In this document: positions 35,384 to 44,923 of the stretch, piece by piece
Layout of the letters: each line of letters opens with the position of its first letter
Position numbering within the stretch: the first letter of the stretch is position 1
Program-made: the position numbers and the translations under genes
The notes under the pieces: model-generated
Database searches by the model: none
Told to the model about the DNA's origin: nothing
Seen by the model: only the letters and a program-made list of their open reading frames with translations
From: Promethearchaeota archaeon
Lineage (GTDB): Archaea; Asgardarchaeota; Lokiarchaeia; Sigyniarchaeales; SOKP01
Assembly: GCA_019058425.1 (NCBI GenBank)
Contig: JAHPYZ010000018.1
Location: 1-54,845 of the forward strand
DNA: 54,845 bases
Reading direction: 5' to 3'

Positions 35384-35613
35384 TTATCTTCACCTTCAAT
35401 TTTTTAATATTTTTGATTATATATTTTTACAAAAATTTGAGAATTGTATCTTTATAAAGTTATCATAAAATCGTTAAAAAATAAATCCTATAACTATTTT
35501 AAATCATTTTAGAATAAGTTTAATTTTCTCCTAATTATTTAAATTGATTTAAATTATCCTTTAGATTATAGTATTTATATAGTAGAAAGCAAATTAGGAA
35601 TAATGATTTAATT
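35384..35613. promoter_or_regulatory. Divergent promoter region of the acyl-CoA operon and the FilR1-type regulator
   Basis: The 230-base region separates the minus-strand operon from the plus-strand regulator gene. It contains two ATTTAAAT palindromes two bases apart at 35537-35554, which could be TATA boxes for either direction or an operator. The gene of the regulator faces away, a typical arrangement for local control. Confidence 0.4.
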
Positions 35614-36420
35614 TTGAACTTAAACGATCTATTGTTTGAATTTTCCAGTAAAGAAAGATTTGATCTGCTTAAAAGTCTGTATAATAAAAGAAAAAAACAT
35701 AAACAAATCCAAACAGAATTAAAGATTCCCGGATCTGAAGTTTCTCGCCATTTAAAAAGGTTAATTGAGAAAAATCTCATTCTAAAGGATATAAATAATG
35801 AGTATATGATAACAAATATTGGCAAAATTTTTCTTAAAATGATGGATATCTTTGAAGTTTCATTAAATCATACAGATTTCTTAAATAAACATGACATAAC
35901 GTCAATACCTGTACATCTCATATTTCAATTAGGAAAATTAAAAGACGTAGAATTTGGAGATAAAACTATGGAAAATTTGGAAATATTTGAAAATTTGGTT
36001 GAAGATTCTGAGGAGTTCCTTTATGTCATAACAGATCAATATCAAAAATCACTTTTGAAAGAAGCTGAAAACAAAATGAGAGCCCATTCCATCGATATTA
36101 GAGCTTTAGTTGATAATAGCCTACTGAAATCTTATAACATCCCAGATGGGTGGTCAAGACTATTTCAAGATCCAAAAATATTTTTTAGAGAAATGTTACA
36201 GAAAATTCGGATTTTGGAAGAAATCAAAATCTCTTTGGTAGTTACTGACAAAGGTGCGATACTTTTCTTAAGTAAAGATGATGAAATTGATTATAGTCAA
36301 TGTTTAATCGATAATCATGAATCTTTTATCAAATGGACAAAAGACTTATTTGAATGGTATTGGCAAAAAGGAAAGAGTTTACAACCGTTTATCAGAAAAG
36401 CAATACGCTCTAAACAGTAA
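35614..36420 (+). CDS. FilR1-type (DUF1724) transcriptional regulator
   Basis: A 268-residue protein. The N-terminal winged helix (1-75) reads FSSKERFDLLKSLYNKRKKHKQIQTELKIPGSEVSRHLKRLIEKNLILKD. The C-terminal two thirds, with the closing FIKWTKDLFEWYWQKGK, match the FilR1/DUF1724 ligand domain common in archaeal regulators. The start is TTG, with AGGA some 13 bases upstream. It probably controls the divergent acyl-CoA operon, with an acyl-CoA or organic acid as ligand; the ligand is a guess. Confidence 0.8.
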   Translation: MNLNDLLFEFSSKERFDLLKSLYNKRKKHKQIQTELKIPGSEVSRHLKRLIEKNLILKDINNEYMITNIGKIFLKMMDIFEVSLNHTDFLNKHDITSIPVHLIFQLGKLKDVEFGDKTMENLEIFENLVEDSEEFLYVITDQYQKSLLKEAENKMRAHSIDIRALVDNSLLKSYNIPDGWSRLFQDPKIFFREMLQKIRILEEIKISLVVTDKGAILFLSKDDEIDYSQCLIDNHESFIKWTKDLFEWYWQKGKSLQPFIRKAIRSKQ

Positions 36421-36427
36421 TTTTAGT

Positions 36428-37549
36428 TTATCCTTGTTCTTTTAATTTTAACCTTTCCTCAAGAATTTTATCATAAAGTTCATCCATAGTTTGAGGAGGA
36501 ATATATTGTTTTTCTTTTTTTCGGAGCATAATGGCTTCAGAAGGGCATTTTGCAATACAATTTCCACAACCTATGCATCTAATTTTTTCAATTGAGGAGG
36601 CATTGTCTAATTGAGTAATAGCATTCATTTGACAGCGATCTATGCATATCCCACATCCAGTACATAATTCAGGATCTATTTCTGCATAGTAATTTGAAAT
36701 TGCATAATTATACGGATCGGGTAGCTTCAATAGGTTTCCAATACCTCCATCACAACAATAGCAACAACTGCATATAAAATCAAAAGTTTGAGCATTATTC
36801 GGGCGAAAAATCAGACCCTCTTCTTGATTTTGTCGTAGTAAGTTAAGAGCTTCTTCTTTAGTAATTTGTGTACCCCAGTTTAGATCAATAGCTTGTTTGG
36901 CAATATTTCCAATTCCTAGACAATTATCGTTATGCTTAGTCATTTTACACGGTTCTCCTAAGAATTCCATTTCTTGACGACAAATACAATTGATTTTCAC
37001 AAATGGTCCTTGACTTTCTTCTATAACTTTTCTTACATTATCAAAAGGGGCTATAAAATTTTCTGGAACCACATCTATATCAACAGGTATAATACGGATT
37101 TGATTATATTGGGTTGGGTTAGCTTTTTCCCCCCAAATTTCATTCAAATATTCATGAAACGCATCTAAAAAGTCTTTTGTAAGTTTATCTACTTGATTTT
37201 CATAAATTCCTATTATTAATGCTGTATTACCATAAAATTTCTTATTCCCTTCTTTTTTATATGTAATTGAACCTTTTTTTGTCATATTATCTAATTGTGT
37301 TTCTAATTCTATTAAGGAAATTCTTGTATGCTCAATTCGTTTATAAATCTTATCTAGTGGCTCAAAATCTCTATTCCAAGCAAATTTTAGATATGTAGCT
37401 ATTTTTGCTTCTTCAGGAGTAAAGAGAAGTTTTAATAATCTTATATCTGAACCAGATTCTGCTCGAGGGAATCCTATAGGCATCTTATCAAGGTGTTCCT
37501 GTAATTGCCTATAAACCTCCAAATCTTCATTTTTTGAATTAAATACCAT
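36428..37549 (-). CDS. Cys-rich ferredoxin-domain protein of unknown function, copy 1
   Basis: A 373-residue protein with an N-terminal helical region (1-180) carrying FTPEEAKIATYLKF and a winged-helix-like KKGSITYKKEG, then four Cys groups: C188, C190, C201, C210 (NCICR at the start); a CxCCxCC motif at 260-266; and two [4Fe-4S] motifs at C296-C299-C302-C306 and C325-C328-C331-C335. The first cluster has Gln where Pro is usual after the last Cys. I have seen the same outline in proteins of sulfate reducers and other anaerobes, annotated only as 4Fe-4S binding. It might be a redox sensor or electron carrier. Two more copies lie at 37838 and 49089. Confidence 0.75.
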   Translation of the reverse strand: MVFNSKNEDLEVYRQLQEHLDKMPIGFPRAESGSDIRLLKLLFTPEEAKIATYLKFAWNRDFEPLDKIYKRIEHTRISLIELETQLDNMTKKGSITYKKEGNKKFYGNTALIIGIYENQVDKLTKDFLDAFHEYLNEIWGEKANPTQYNQIRIIPVDIDVVPENFIAPFDNVRKVIEESQGPFVKINCICRQEMEFLGEPCKMTKHNDNCLGIGNIAKQAIDLNWGTQITKEEALNLLRQNQEEGLIFRPNNAQTFDFICSCCYCCDGGIGNLLKLPDPYNYAISNYYAEIDPELCTGCGICIDRCQMNAITQLDNASSIEKIRCIGCGNCIAKCPSEAIMLRKKEKQYIPPQTMDELYDKILEERLKLKEQG

Positions 37550-37664
37550 TCAATTTCACCTTAATATCTTTAATTAGTAATATTAATTATTTTTTTCCTA
37601 AATAAAGCTATTTATAACTTAACATCCCAGTTGTATTATTATTTACTAAAAAAATTTAAATAAA

Positions 37665-37913
37665 ATGGAGTTTTCTAAAAGTACTTTTATCAAAGTTTTA
37701 CCATCAGTTCTTTACGTTGGACTAAGTACTCTTATATTTCTATTAGATTTTAATATATGGATTGAAGGATCTGCTGAATATCCTAGATCTTATATTATGC
37801 CAATAGTTTATTCACTGCTTTTTCTAAACTCTATTTATTACTTATTACTCTGTTCATTAACTCTGATTTTTCTTTGCATTACTCTATCAAAAAGTTTGTC
37901 CATTGAAGGATAA
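37665..37913 (+). CDS. Small membrane protein, uncertain
   Basis: Eighty-two residues with two to three hydrophobic segments; ATG start. Its 3' end overlaps the C-terminal codons of the minus-strand gene 37838-38965 by 76 bases, which weakens the case. No family recognised. Confidence 0.3.
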   Translation: MEFSKSTFIKVLPSVLYVGLSTLIFLLDFNIWIEGSAEYPRSYIMPIVYSLLFLNSIYYLLLCSLTLIFLCITLSKSLSIEG

Positions 37914-38965
37914 GGAGTAAATTGTCTATCCTTTTTTATCATTCTAATAGCTTCTGATGGGCATTTAGCAGCACAATTCCCACACCCTATACAACGTTTT
38001 TTCTTTATTAGAGATAAATCATCTTTAAGCTTAATAGCTTTCATTGGGCATATTTCTACACATGTACCACATCCTGTACATAAATCAGAATCCACTTCTG
38101 CAAAATAATTTGCTACAACAACATCAGCAGGATTGGGAAGTAAAAGATAGTTGGATAAGTTTTCGCAACAACAGCTGCAACAACTACATACAAATGAAAA
38201 TATTTGTGAATTATCTGGTTGCAATACAAGTCCTTCTTCTTGATTTTTTTTCAATATCTCGAAAGCCTGTTCTTTAGTTATTTCACGTCCCCGTCCTAAA
38301 TCAATAGTTGCTTGTGCCATCATACCCGATGCCATACAAACTTCTCTACGGTCAGTAGCTTTACATGGATCTTCTAAAATATCTTTTACTTGCCTACAAA
38401 CGCAATTCATAATTGCGAAAGGCCCTTCAGAGGACTCAAGAACTTTGGTAATATTATCATAATTACTAACATTATGTTCGGGTTCTATACTTTTTTCAAC
38501 AGGAATCGTACGAAGTTGTGCAGCTCTCACCCTAAAAGCTTCTGGTAAAAATCCTTGAATGTAATAATCCTGAAAATCCTTAATAAATTCTTTTGTCAAC
38601 CTATTCACTTGAAACTCAAACATGCCTATTGCTAAAAGAGCATTTCCATAATATTTTTTGCCTTCCTCTTTCTTACAACTAATTGATCCTTTCGATGCCA
38701 TTCTATCTAAAATACTTCCTAGCTCTTTGAGAGAAATTCCAGTATCTTTTGCTCGTTCGTAAATAATCTCTAATGATTCTAAGTCTCTATCCCATCCGAA
38801 TTTTAAAAGCATAGCAACTTTTGCCTCTTCAGGTGTAAAAAGGTGTTTTAATAGTCGTATATCAGCACCCGATTTCACAGAGGGGAATCCAACAGGCATT
38901 TTATCTAAATGCTGTTGTAATTTCCTATAAATATCAGAATCTTCTATTATCCCTACATCTGTCAT
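37838..38965 (-). CDS. Cys-rich ferredoxin-domain protein, copy 2
   Basis: A 375-residue paralogue of the 36428 gene, with the same Cys positions: C188, C190, C201, C210; CSCCSCCC at 260-267; clusters at 296-306 (with Pro after the last Cys) and 325-335. N-terminal wording is nearly the same (HLDKMP-GFP, SGADIRLLKHLFTPEEAK). AGGAGA precedes the ATG. The two genes are tandem with 288 bases between them, so a gene duplication is likely. Function unknown; redox sensing or electron transfer is my inference. Confidence 0.75.
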   Translation of the reverse strand: MTDVGIIEDSDIYRKLQQHLDKMPVGFPSVKSGADIRLLKHLFTPEEAKVAMLLKFGWDRDLESLEIIYERAKDTGISLKELGSILDRMASKGSISCKKEEGKKYYGNALLAIGMFEFQVNRLTKEFIKDFQDYYIQGFLPEAFRVRAAQLRTIPVEKSIEPEHNVSNYDNITKVLESSEGPFAIMNCVCRQVKDILEDPCKATDRREVCMASGMMAQATIDLGRGREITKEQAFEILKKNQEEGLVLQPDNSQIFSFVCSCCSCCCENLSNYLLLPNPADVVVANYFAEVDSDLCTGCGTCVEICPMKAIKLKDDLSLIKKKRCIGCGNCAAKCPSEAIRMIKKDRQFTPYPSMDKLFDRVMQRKIRVNEQSNK

Positions 38966-39072
38966 TTCTTTTCTCCTAAAAATAATATGATTTTAGAATG
39001 AATTATTATATGATAACTTTATTTTTATTATCTTTTTTTTAATTTGAAAGTGATTATTGAATAATCTCTTAT

Positions 39073-39582
39073 CTAATCATCGTGATTTATTATATGTTCT
39101 GGATAAGGCTTAATATCTTTCATTGATTTACGCAGAAATAAGGGATATAATCTTAATTCCTCTAATTTATTTATATCAACCCATTTAAAAATTAATTGAA
39201 GTTCTTTTCCATAAAATTCATGATTTTCAAAACCTAATTCGCGCTCTTTTCCAGAGAATGTGTCATTTTCTAAAATTAGTTTAGCATTTGGATGAAATTC
39301 CATAAGATAGAATATGGATAATTCGTGATAATCCTTTTCCTCAAAATTAAAGAAATTTTCTACAAAATATAGAGGCCTAATTATCTTAATCTCAACATTA
39401 AGCTCTTCTTTCATTTCTCTTATAAGTGCATCTTTAGAAAGTTCAAAAAATTCACACCGTCCTCCTGGTAAAGTCCAGAAATCATCAAGAATACTTCTAT
39501 GTATAAGTAATTTTTTATTATTAATCGCTACTCCAGCAACTCTGTAAACAAAAATATTACTGTCTTTTTCAAATATTAACAT
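39073..39582 (-). CDS. Nudix hydrolase
   Basis: A 169-residue protein with a complete Nudix box, GGRCEFFELSKDALIREMKEELNV, matching G-x5-E-x7-R-E-x-x-E-E-x-G except that Asn replaces the last Gly. The family cleaves nucleoside diphosphates linked to another group, using magnesium or manganese at the Glu cluster. The substrate cannot be told from sequence. Monocistronic. Confidence 0.88.
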   Translation of the reverse strand: MLIFEKDSNIFVYRVAGVAINNKKLLIHRSILDDFWTLPGGRCEFFELSKDALIREMKEELNVEIKIIRPLYFVENFFNFEEKDYHELSIFYLMEFHPNAKLILENDTFSGKERELGFENHEFYGKELQLIFKWVDINKLEELRLYPLFLRKSMKDIKPYPEHIINHDD

Positions 39583-39693
39583 TTGAATACCTTAGTTTTA
39601 TACTCTTAATAAAGTTAAATCATTTTCGTTACATTTTAATTAGTCTAAATCTAAATCAAAAAATAAGAAAAAATAAGAAGTATTATTAAATAT

Positions 39694-40497
39694 TTAGTCT
39701 CTAAAACCATAATAAGCGTTGATAAGCAATAATAAAAAGCCTATGAGAGTTAAAGAATAATCAGACAAATCCAATATAGTTAAATCCCAATTAAACGTAA
39801 AACAAATTAATGAAATAACGACTATTATAAACATAATTACTGAGAGAATATTTCTTCCTTTTCTTTTCCACCAACTAGTCTCATCCAACATTAATTTCTC
39901 GATTATTTCAGCTTCCGAGAGAGAAGCATCCATATTAGCAATTCGATCTATAAGTTTCTTCTTTTCTCGCGAATTTGATATAGATCTTAAAGAGGCACCA
40001 ATAATGAATAATATAATTATTATAAGTAGATCAAAAATGGTGTTTGTAACTTCAAAAGGAACGGGTTCTCCACTATAAATTGTAATTAAAGTTATGATTA
40101 ACATCAATACTACAAGGAATCTAACAGAATATTTAGGTAAGTATAAGGGCATTTTTTGTTTTTTTGTATCTTGAACGTATAAATCGGGTGTTTTTATTTC
40201 TTCAACAATAGTCTTTATTTTATCATGCTCACTTCTTCTTGCTTCAAAGTAAAAAGCGACGACAACAAATATTACGTTTACTATCAAACTAGGAATCGCT
40301 TCACCTTTTAATATATACCCAAAAGGAAATGCAACAATGAGTAAAGTACTTAGACCTCTGACAGTTCCTCGTGGCATTCCAAGGGGGTGTCCTTCGATTT
40401 TACCCCCTTCGCTAAATCGGTTAATTAAGACCCAAGTACCAAAAATTGCAAGTAAAATAAAGGAAATCATTAATTTTTTCGCACCTTTTTTTTCCAT
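39694..40497 (-). CDS. Membrane protein with internal duplication
   Basis: A 267-residue protein with about six hydrophobic segments. Residues 40-89 (start GMPRGTVRGLSTLLIVAF) and 119-172 (start YLPKYSVRFLVVLMLIIT) align end to end: P-x-x-x-V-R-x-L, two membrane spans separated by G-E-x-x-P, and a final R-S. This points to a tandem duplication of a two-span unit. A charged loop with NMDASLSEAEIIEKLM and a C-terminal two-span pair follow. No family recognised; function unknown. Confidence 0.65.
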   Translation of the reverse strand: MEKKGAKKLMISFILLAIFGTWVLINRFSEGGKIEGHPLGMPRGTVRGLSTLLIVAFPFGYILKGEAIPSLIVNVIFVVVAFYFEARRSEHDKIKTIVEEIKTPDLYVQDTKKQKMPLYLPKYSVRFLVVLMLIITLITIYSGEPVPFEVTNTIFDLLIIIILFIIGASLRSISNSREKKKLIDRIANMDASLSEAEIIEKLMLDETSWWKRKGRNILSVIMFIIVVISLICFTFNWDLTILDLSDYSLTLIGFLLLLINAYYGFRD

Positions 40498-40672
40498 TCA
40501 AATAGATTTTGAATAGATTTAATAATTTTATGATATAGTTAAATTTAAGATTTTTAAGATTTTGGTAATTATTTAATAGAAGCTCTATAGAAATATATAT
40601 ACTGAAAATATACCTTTTTGAATAATACTTCCTTAAATGGTTGCTTCCTTTTCATTCAATAAAATATGGATT

Positions 40673-42094
40673 TTAATACTGTTTTCTAGAGTTTAGAATC
40701 TCCGCTCGTTCAGCTAAAATATTATTAATCTTCTCGTGGTCTTTTGGAAACCATTTCATTGCAAGAATCCACAGTATTGCACCAGGAACTATACAGAAAC
40801 AAACAATTAAGACTGTTAATTGATAATTTGTATTTGTAAAAACTAATAAAAAACCACATAGTAATGGCCCTATACCTCTTCCAAATTGTTCTAGAAATTG
40901 GTTCCAGGAAACTATTTGACCTTGTGCTTCAGGTAAGTTGATCTGTTGTATTACTGGACTTTGATTCACGATATATAGAGAAAAGATACTTCTTGAGGTA
41001 AAGAATAACGCACCCATCAACCACATAGTAGGTATTGTCATAATATAGGCAATATTTCTACCCTGTTCAGGACTTAAGGGTATCCACGGAAAGAAAAAGA
41101 AAAGTGCAAAAGTGATTAAACCTCCAATTATCGCGATAACTATAATTGGTAATCTTCTTACAGGATCTTTCATAGCGATTTTATCACTAACTCTCGATAA
41201 AAATATTTGTCCAACTAATCCACCAGTTAGTCCAAAAACAACCATAAATACTCCTATTGAAAAGGGTGCTAAATTATAGGGAGGATTCTGAACATAATTT
41301 AAAATTAAGAAATTTAAGCTGCTCATAAGTATACAAGTAAATATTCCCTCAATAAGGGCTACAATATTGGTTTTACTAAGCATTGTCTTTCGCATCATTT
41401 TGATATCAATTTGAAAATCATATTCGATAGTCTCATCTTGAAGGACATGATATAGTTCCTCTTGCTGAGCACCTCTTCTTGGTTCCTCATTCTGAATGGC
41501 AAAAATTAAACCCCCAATAAGAATGAACAGTCCAATTCCCCAAAAAAAGATCCTCCAAAGACCAATTTGGACTAAGAATGTTGCTATTAACCAACCTATT
41601 ATGTTTGTTGTATTAAGTACAATTTGATATGCCCCAAAAAATCGAGAACGTTGGTTTCGAGGGACAACATCATTAGATAAGGAATTAATAGCTGGCCATG
41701 AACCTCCAGCAAAAAAGCCAAAAAGAGCAACGAATGTAAAAAAATACCACCATGTACTATCTTCACCACCATAAACAGCAAATCCTATAAAAAACATTGA
41801 AAATCCTCTAAAGAGAGAAATAATTATGATAATTCTTTTGCGAGAGAATTTATCAATAAGTCTACCAAATATTAGCCCCGCAAAAGAACCACTCCATGAT
41901 AAGGTTGTATAAAGTATTCCCATTTCTAATGCATGAATATCTGCTGGATCATTTGGCCAAATAATTAGAGCAAGGGGGACTACAAGCACAATCATTGCGC
42001 CATATGCTACACTTTGAAATCCATTCAATATATAAAGTGGCCAAAATACTCTATTGAATGACTTTTTTGTATTTGTTTCTATCCCCTTAACCAT
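40673..42094 (-). CDS. MFS transporter
   Basis: A 473-residue membrane protein with about 12 spans and a long central loop (near 200-240). The motif-A loop GRLIDKFSRKRIIIIIS is visible between spans 2 and 3, and a FFAGGSWPAINSLSNDVVPRNQRSRFFG stretch matches spans 4-5. It probably moves a small molecule by proton or sodium exchange; the substrate is unknown and the sequence differs from the MFS gene at 3695. Monocistronic. Confidence 0.88.
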   Translation of the reverse strand: MVKGIETNTKKSFNRVFWPLYILNGFQSVAYGAMIVLVVPLALIIWPNDPADIHALEMGILYTTLSWSGSFAGLIFGRLIDKFSRKRIIIIISLFRGFSMFFIGFAVYGGEDSTWWYFFTFVALFGFFAGGSWPAINSLSNDVVPRNQRSRFFGAYQIVLNTTNIIGWLIATFLVQIGLWRIFFWGIGLFILIGGLIFAIQNEEPRRGAQQEELYHVLQDETIEYDFQIDIKMMRKTMLSKTNIVALIEGIFTCILMSSLNFLILNYVQNPPYNLAPFSIGVFMVVFGLTGGLVGQIFLSRVSDKIAMKDPVRRLPIIVIAIIGGLITFALFFFFPWIPLSPEQGRNIAYIMTIPTMWLMGALFFTSRSIFSLYIVNQSPVIQQINLPEAQGQIVSWNQFLEQFGRGIGPLLCGFLLVFTNTNYQLTVLIVCFCIVPGAILWILAMKWFPKDHEKINNILAERAEILNSRKQY

Positions 42095-42271
42095 ATTCCT
42101 AAACTTGTATTTATTTTATTCCAAAGATGGTTTGTAAAATGAGATCTAAAATTTTAATTTATTGAGAAAAGGTTTATTCTTGTGTTTTGACACGTACTAT
42201 AAAATTAGATTAAGAAATAAAATTAATTTTTAGATTTATTTTCAACAAATTTGGTTTATATGATTGATGCA

Positions 42272-42772
42272 TTAGTGCTTGTGGTCATGATCGTGGTCAT
42301 GATCATGTCCACAACCACAAGCCTGAGGAGGATCGGGTTCACAACCAGTTTCAATTATTTTAATTTTAAAATTTAATATTTTACCCGCCATTGGATGATT
42401 AATATCAATAGTAACTATATCGTCCACGACTTCTTTAATAGTTGCAGGAACTGGCTGACCTTGTGGACCCATTAATAAGATCATTAAACCCGGTTTTGGT
42501 TCTTGTTCTGGGGGAAATTGATCTATTGGAATAGATTGAGTCATTCCGTCCTTATATTCACCATATGCCTCGGAAGGATCTAAACTGATATTATACTCAT
42601 CTCCAACAGATTTACCTATTACTGAGTTATCAAACCCGGGAATAAGTTGGCCGGCTCCTACTTCAAACTTTAATGGAATACCTCCATTTAATTCGGTGCT
42701 ATCAAATACTTTTCCATCCTCGAAAGTACCTACATACTCTACTTTTATTATATCGCCTTCTTTAATTGCCAT
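42272..42772 (-). CDS. slyD: FKBP-type peptidyl-prolyl isomerase, SlyD type
   Basis: About 166 residues from the ATG at 42772 (an upstream ATG at 42784 is possible). The FKBP domain shows IKVEYVGTFEDGKVFDST, GAGQLIPGFDNSVIG and NISLDPSEAYGE, and the inserted IF domain is between. The C-terminal tail, CGCGHDHDHDHDHKH, is a His-rich metal site like that of bacterial SlyD, which binds nickel. Such proteins act as prolyl isomerases and chaperones. The tail suggests a nickel or zinc role. Monocistronic. Confidence 0.93.
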   Translation of the reverse strand: MAIKEGDIIKVEYVGTFEDGKVFDSTELNGGIPLKFEVGAGQLIPGFDNSVIGKSVGDEYNISLDPSEAYGEYKDGMTQSIPIDQFPPEQEPKPGLMILLMGPQGQPVPATIKEVVDDIVTIDINHPMAGKILNFKIKIIETGCEPDPPQACGCGHDHDHDHDHKH

Positions 42773-42884
42773 ATTTTTTCTCAATTAAATCAATGATTAA
42801 TATTGTAGTGATGGAAGATTTATTACTGAATCGATTATAATTAATTATTTTAACTCAAATAGGCAAGATTGGAAAATTTTAATT

Positions 42885-44507
42885 TTAAAAATATTTTTTA
42901 ATAAAATCTAAGCGTGTTATCTCAGGATCACTTCCTTTTTTAAGAATAAATTCTTCGTATTGTTTATAAAGAACAACCATGTCTTTATACAATTCTAAAT
43001 ACCTATTATCTGGTTCAATCACGATAGATTTCTGCAGATTTATGAATTTATCTACAATCTCATTCCAACTTTTTATCTCATTTTTGGAATCATAGTAAGA
43101 TTTAACTGCTCTGAATGCTGCACCTAAAGCTGCTGAATCTGTAATTTCGAAAATATGGACTCTTGTGTTGAAAATATTGGCTAATATTTGAAGAATTTCT
43201 TCATTTGCAGATCCTCCCCCAGTAGCATAAATTTCTTTAGGTTTTTCTTCAATCCATTCTGAATGAAGTTTCATAGATAAAAACTGACCTTCGATTATAC
43301 CCCTTATATTTCCTTCTATATCACTTTCATCAAAACCAAATCGATATACTTTGGGTTCTAATACTTGTGGTACGATCTCAGGAAAAAAATAAGGTAACAT
43401 AATTTTTCCATAATTTCCTGAGGGTGTTTTATTCAAAATCTCTGAAAAATTCTCCCAATTTAGATTGAATTTATTTTTTATTTTTTCTCTAGCCAATGAA
43501 CCGTTTTTATAGCAGATTAAACTCATATATTCACCAGTTGGTGCTCCGAATACATGTCCTTCTCCTTTAAAGTCAAGTGATAAATCTTGGAGATATCCAA
43601 AAAAAGTATCACTAGTTCCTAAACTAATAGCTACTTTTCCTTTCTCAATTACTCCTACTCCAATTAAACTATTTGGATTGTCACCAGACCAAGCAATAAG
43701 ATTAGTGCCCTCATTAAAACCAAATTTTGATACAAAATAATCTGATAAGCTCCCAATAATTTTATAAGGTGCAGTAAGATTTGGTAGTTTTTCTTGTAAA
43801 TTTGGTGCTGTTACTTCTAATACGCGCTTATCCCATTGCTTTGTCTTGATGTTCATCAAATTCATACCTGCCCCATCTCCATGATCAATAGGGGCATTTT
43901 TACCTAATAGAATTGAAGCCATAAATGAACTTACTAAATGAATTATTGATGTATTATTATATCCTTCTAAGTTCTCTTGATAATATTTTCTTATTTGAGG
44001 TCCTGAAAAGCGTTCAAAAGTGTTTGAGCCTAATAATTCGATTGTTGATCTTAATCCCCCTAAACTATCACGAATTTCATCACATTGCTTACTTGTGCTC
44101 GAATCCATCCAAATAGGACTTGTAAGGCGAGAAAATGTAGGATCTAATTGAGATTTGAGAGCCTTATCCAATTGTAAATTTTTAAGAATTCTTTCAAATT
44201 TATTATTAAGATATACTGTTCCATGTTGTTGAGCTGATCCCGATATTGCCTTAATTTCGTAAATAGGAATTTTTTCAATTTTAAATTTTGTAAATAGTAA
44301 TTCTAAAGCTTCTATCCACATAAGCGGATAAGAGTGAATGATTTTATAATCACCCAAAACAATTATTCCATTTTGTGTATGATAATGTGGTAATTCTTCA
44401 TCAAAATTTATATTATTCCGATATATAACTTTGCCCGTATTGAAATTAATAATAATGGCAGTAAGGCTTTGAGTTGAACAATCCAAACCGAGAAATAATT
44501 CTTTCAT
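42885..44507 (-). CDS. xylB: Xylulokinase (FGGY family)
   Basis: A 540-residue sugar kinase of the eukaryote-like XYLB type: LGLDCSTQSLTAIIIN at the N-terminus, SGSAQQHGTVYLNNK, TSPIWMDSSTSKQCDE, GDGAGMNLMNI, and the C-terminal YATGGGSANEEILQILANIF, the FGGY ATP motif. It phosphorylates D-xylulose (or a related ketose) to the 5-phosphate, entering the pentose-phosphate pool. An AAGGAA sequence precedes the ATG. It lies 29 bases after the ArsR-family gene, so it is probably in one operon with that regulator. Confidence 0.9.
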   Translation of the reverse strand: MKELFLGLDCSTQSLTAIIINFNTGKVIYRNNINFDEELPHYHTQNGIIVLGDYKIIHSYPLMWIEALELLFTKFKIEKIPIYEIKAISGSAQQHGTVYLNNKFERILKNLQLDKALKSQLDPTFSRLTSPIWMDSSTSKQCDEIRDSLGGLRSTIELLGSNTFERFSGPQIRKYYQENLEGYNNTSIIHLVSSFMASILLGKNAPIDHGDGAGMNLMNIKTKQWDKRVLEVTAPNLQEKLPNLTAPYKIIGSLSDYFVSKFGFNEGTNLIAWSGDNPNSLIGVGVIEKGKVAISLGTSDTFFGYLQDLSLDFKGEGHVFGAPTGEYMSLICYKNGSLAREKIKNKFNLNWENFSEILNKTPSGNYGKIMLPYFFPEIVPQVLEPKVYRFGFDESDIEGNIRGIIEGQFLSMKLHSEWIEEKPKEIYATGGGSANEEILQILANIFNTRVHIFEITDSAALGAAFRAVKSYYDSKNEIKSWNEIVDKFINLQKSIVIEPDNRYLELYKDMVVLYKQYEEFILKKGSDPEITRLDFIKKYF

Positions 44508-44536
44508 TATTAATTCCTTTCATAACTTTATTTAAT

Positions 44537-44923
44537 TTATTTACTAAAACGTTGAATAAATGATTCAGATATTCCCCTTCTTTGAAGTGATTCGAATTTC
44601 TCAAGTTGTCGAGTCGGAGACTTCTGAAATGCATTTTCAATAGCTCTAACAAATTGTAAACCATCTCCAGTTATCTCATAAACTCCATTCCCTTCTCTCT
44701 TGATCAAATTAACCTCTCTTAATTGAGTAAGATGATTAGAAACAGCAGTTTTTTTTAATTCTAATTCCTGTACAATTGAACTGTAAGGCTTCGGCCCTTC
44801 TAATAGTAATACAAGAATTTGTATTCTCTTTTCGTTGCCTAAAGCTTTCAATATATCTATAATTTCTGAGAAGGAAATATTAATGGATTCAATTAGATGC
44901 TCATGAACATTGTGAGTAATCAA
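44537..44923 (-). CDS. ArsR-family transcriptional regulator
   Basis: A 128-residue winged helix: LKALGNEKRIQILVLLLEGPKPYSSIVQELELKKTAVSNHLTQLREVNLIKREGNGVYEIT is the ArsR helix-turn-helix and wing. The start is TTG at 44923, overlapping the TGA of the upstream GyrI-like gene (TTGA), so the two are translationally coupled. The C-terminal 30 residues are basic and of unknown use. No metal-binding Cys motif. Placed between a ligand-binding protein and xylulokinase, it could control sugar use. Confidence 0.85.
   Translation of the reverse strand: MITHNVHEHLIESINISFSEIIDILKALGNEKRIQILVLLLEGPKPYSSIVQELELKKTAVSNHLTQLREVNLIKREGNGVYEITGDGLQFVRAIENAFQKSPTRQLEKFESLQRRGISESFIQRFSK

Noticed and set aside
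35535..35825. Minus-strand frame of 96 codons at the start of the FilR1-type regulator
   Set aside because: Antisense to the winged helix of the regulator and hydrophobic in a way typical of reverse-strand reading of AT-rich genes.
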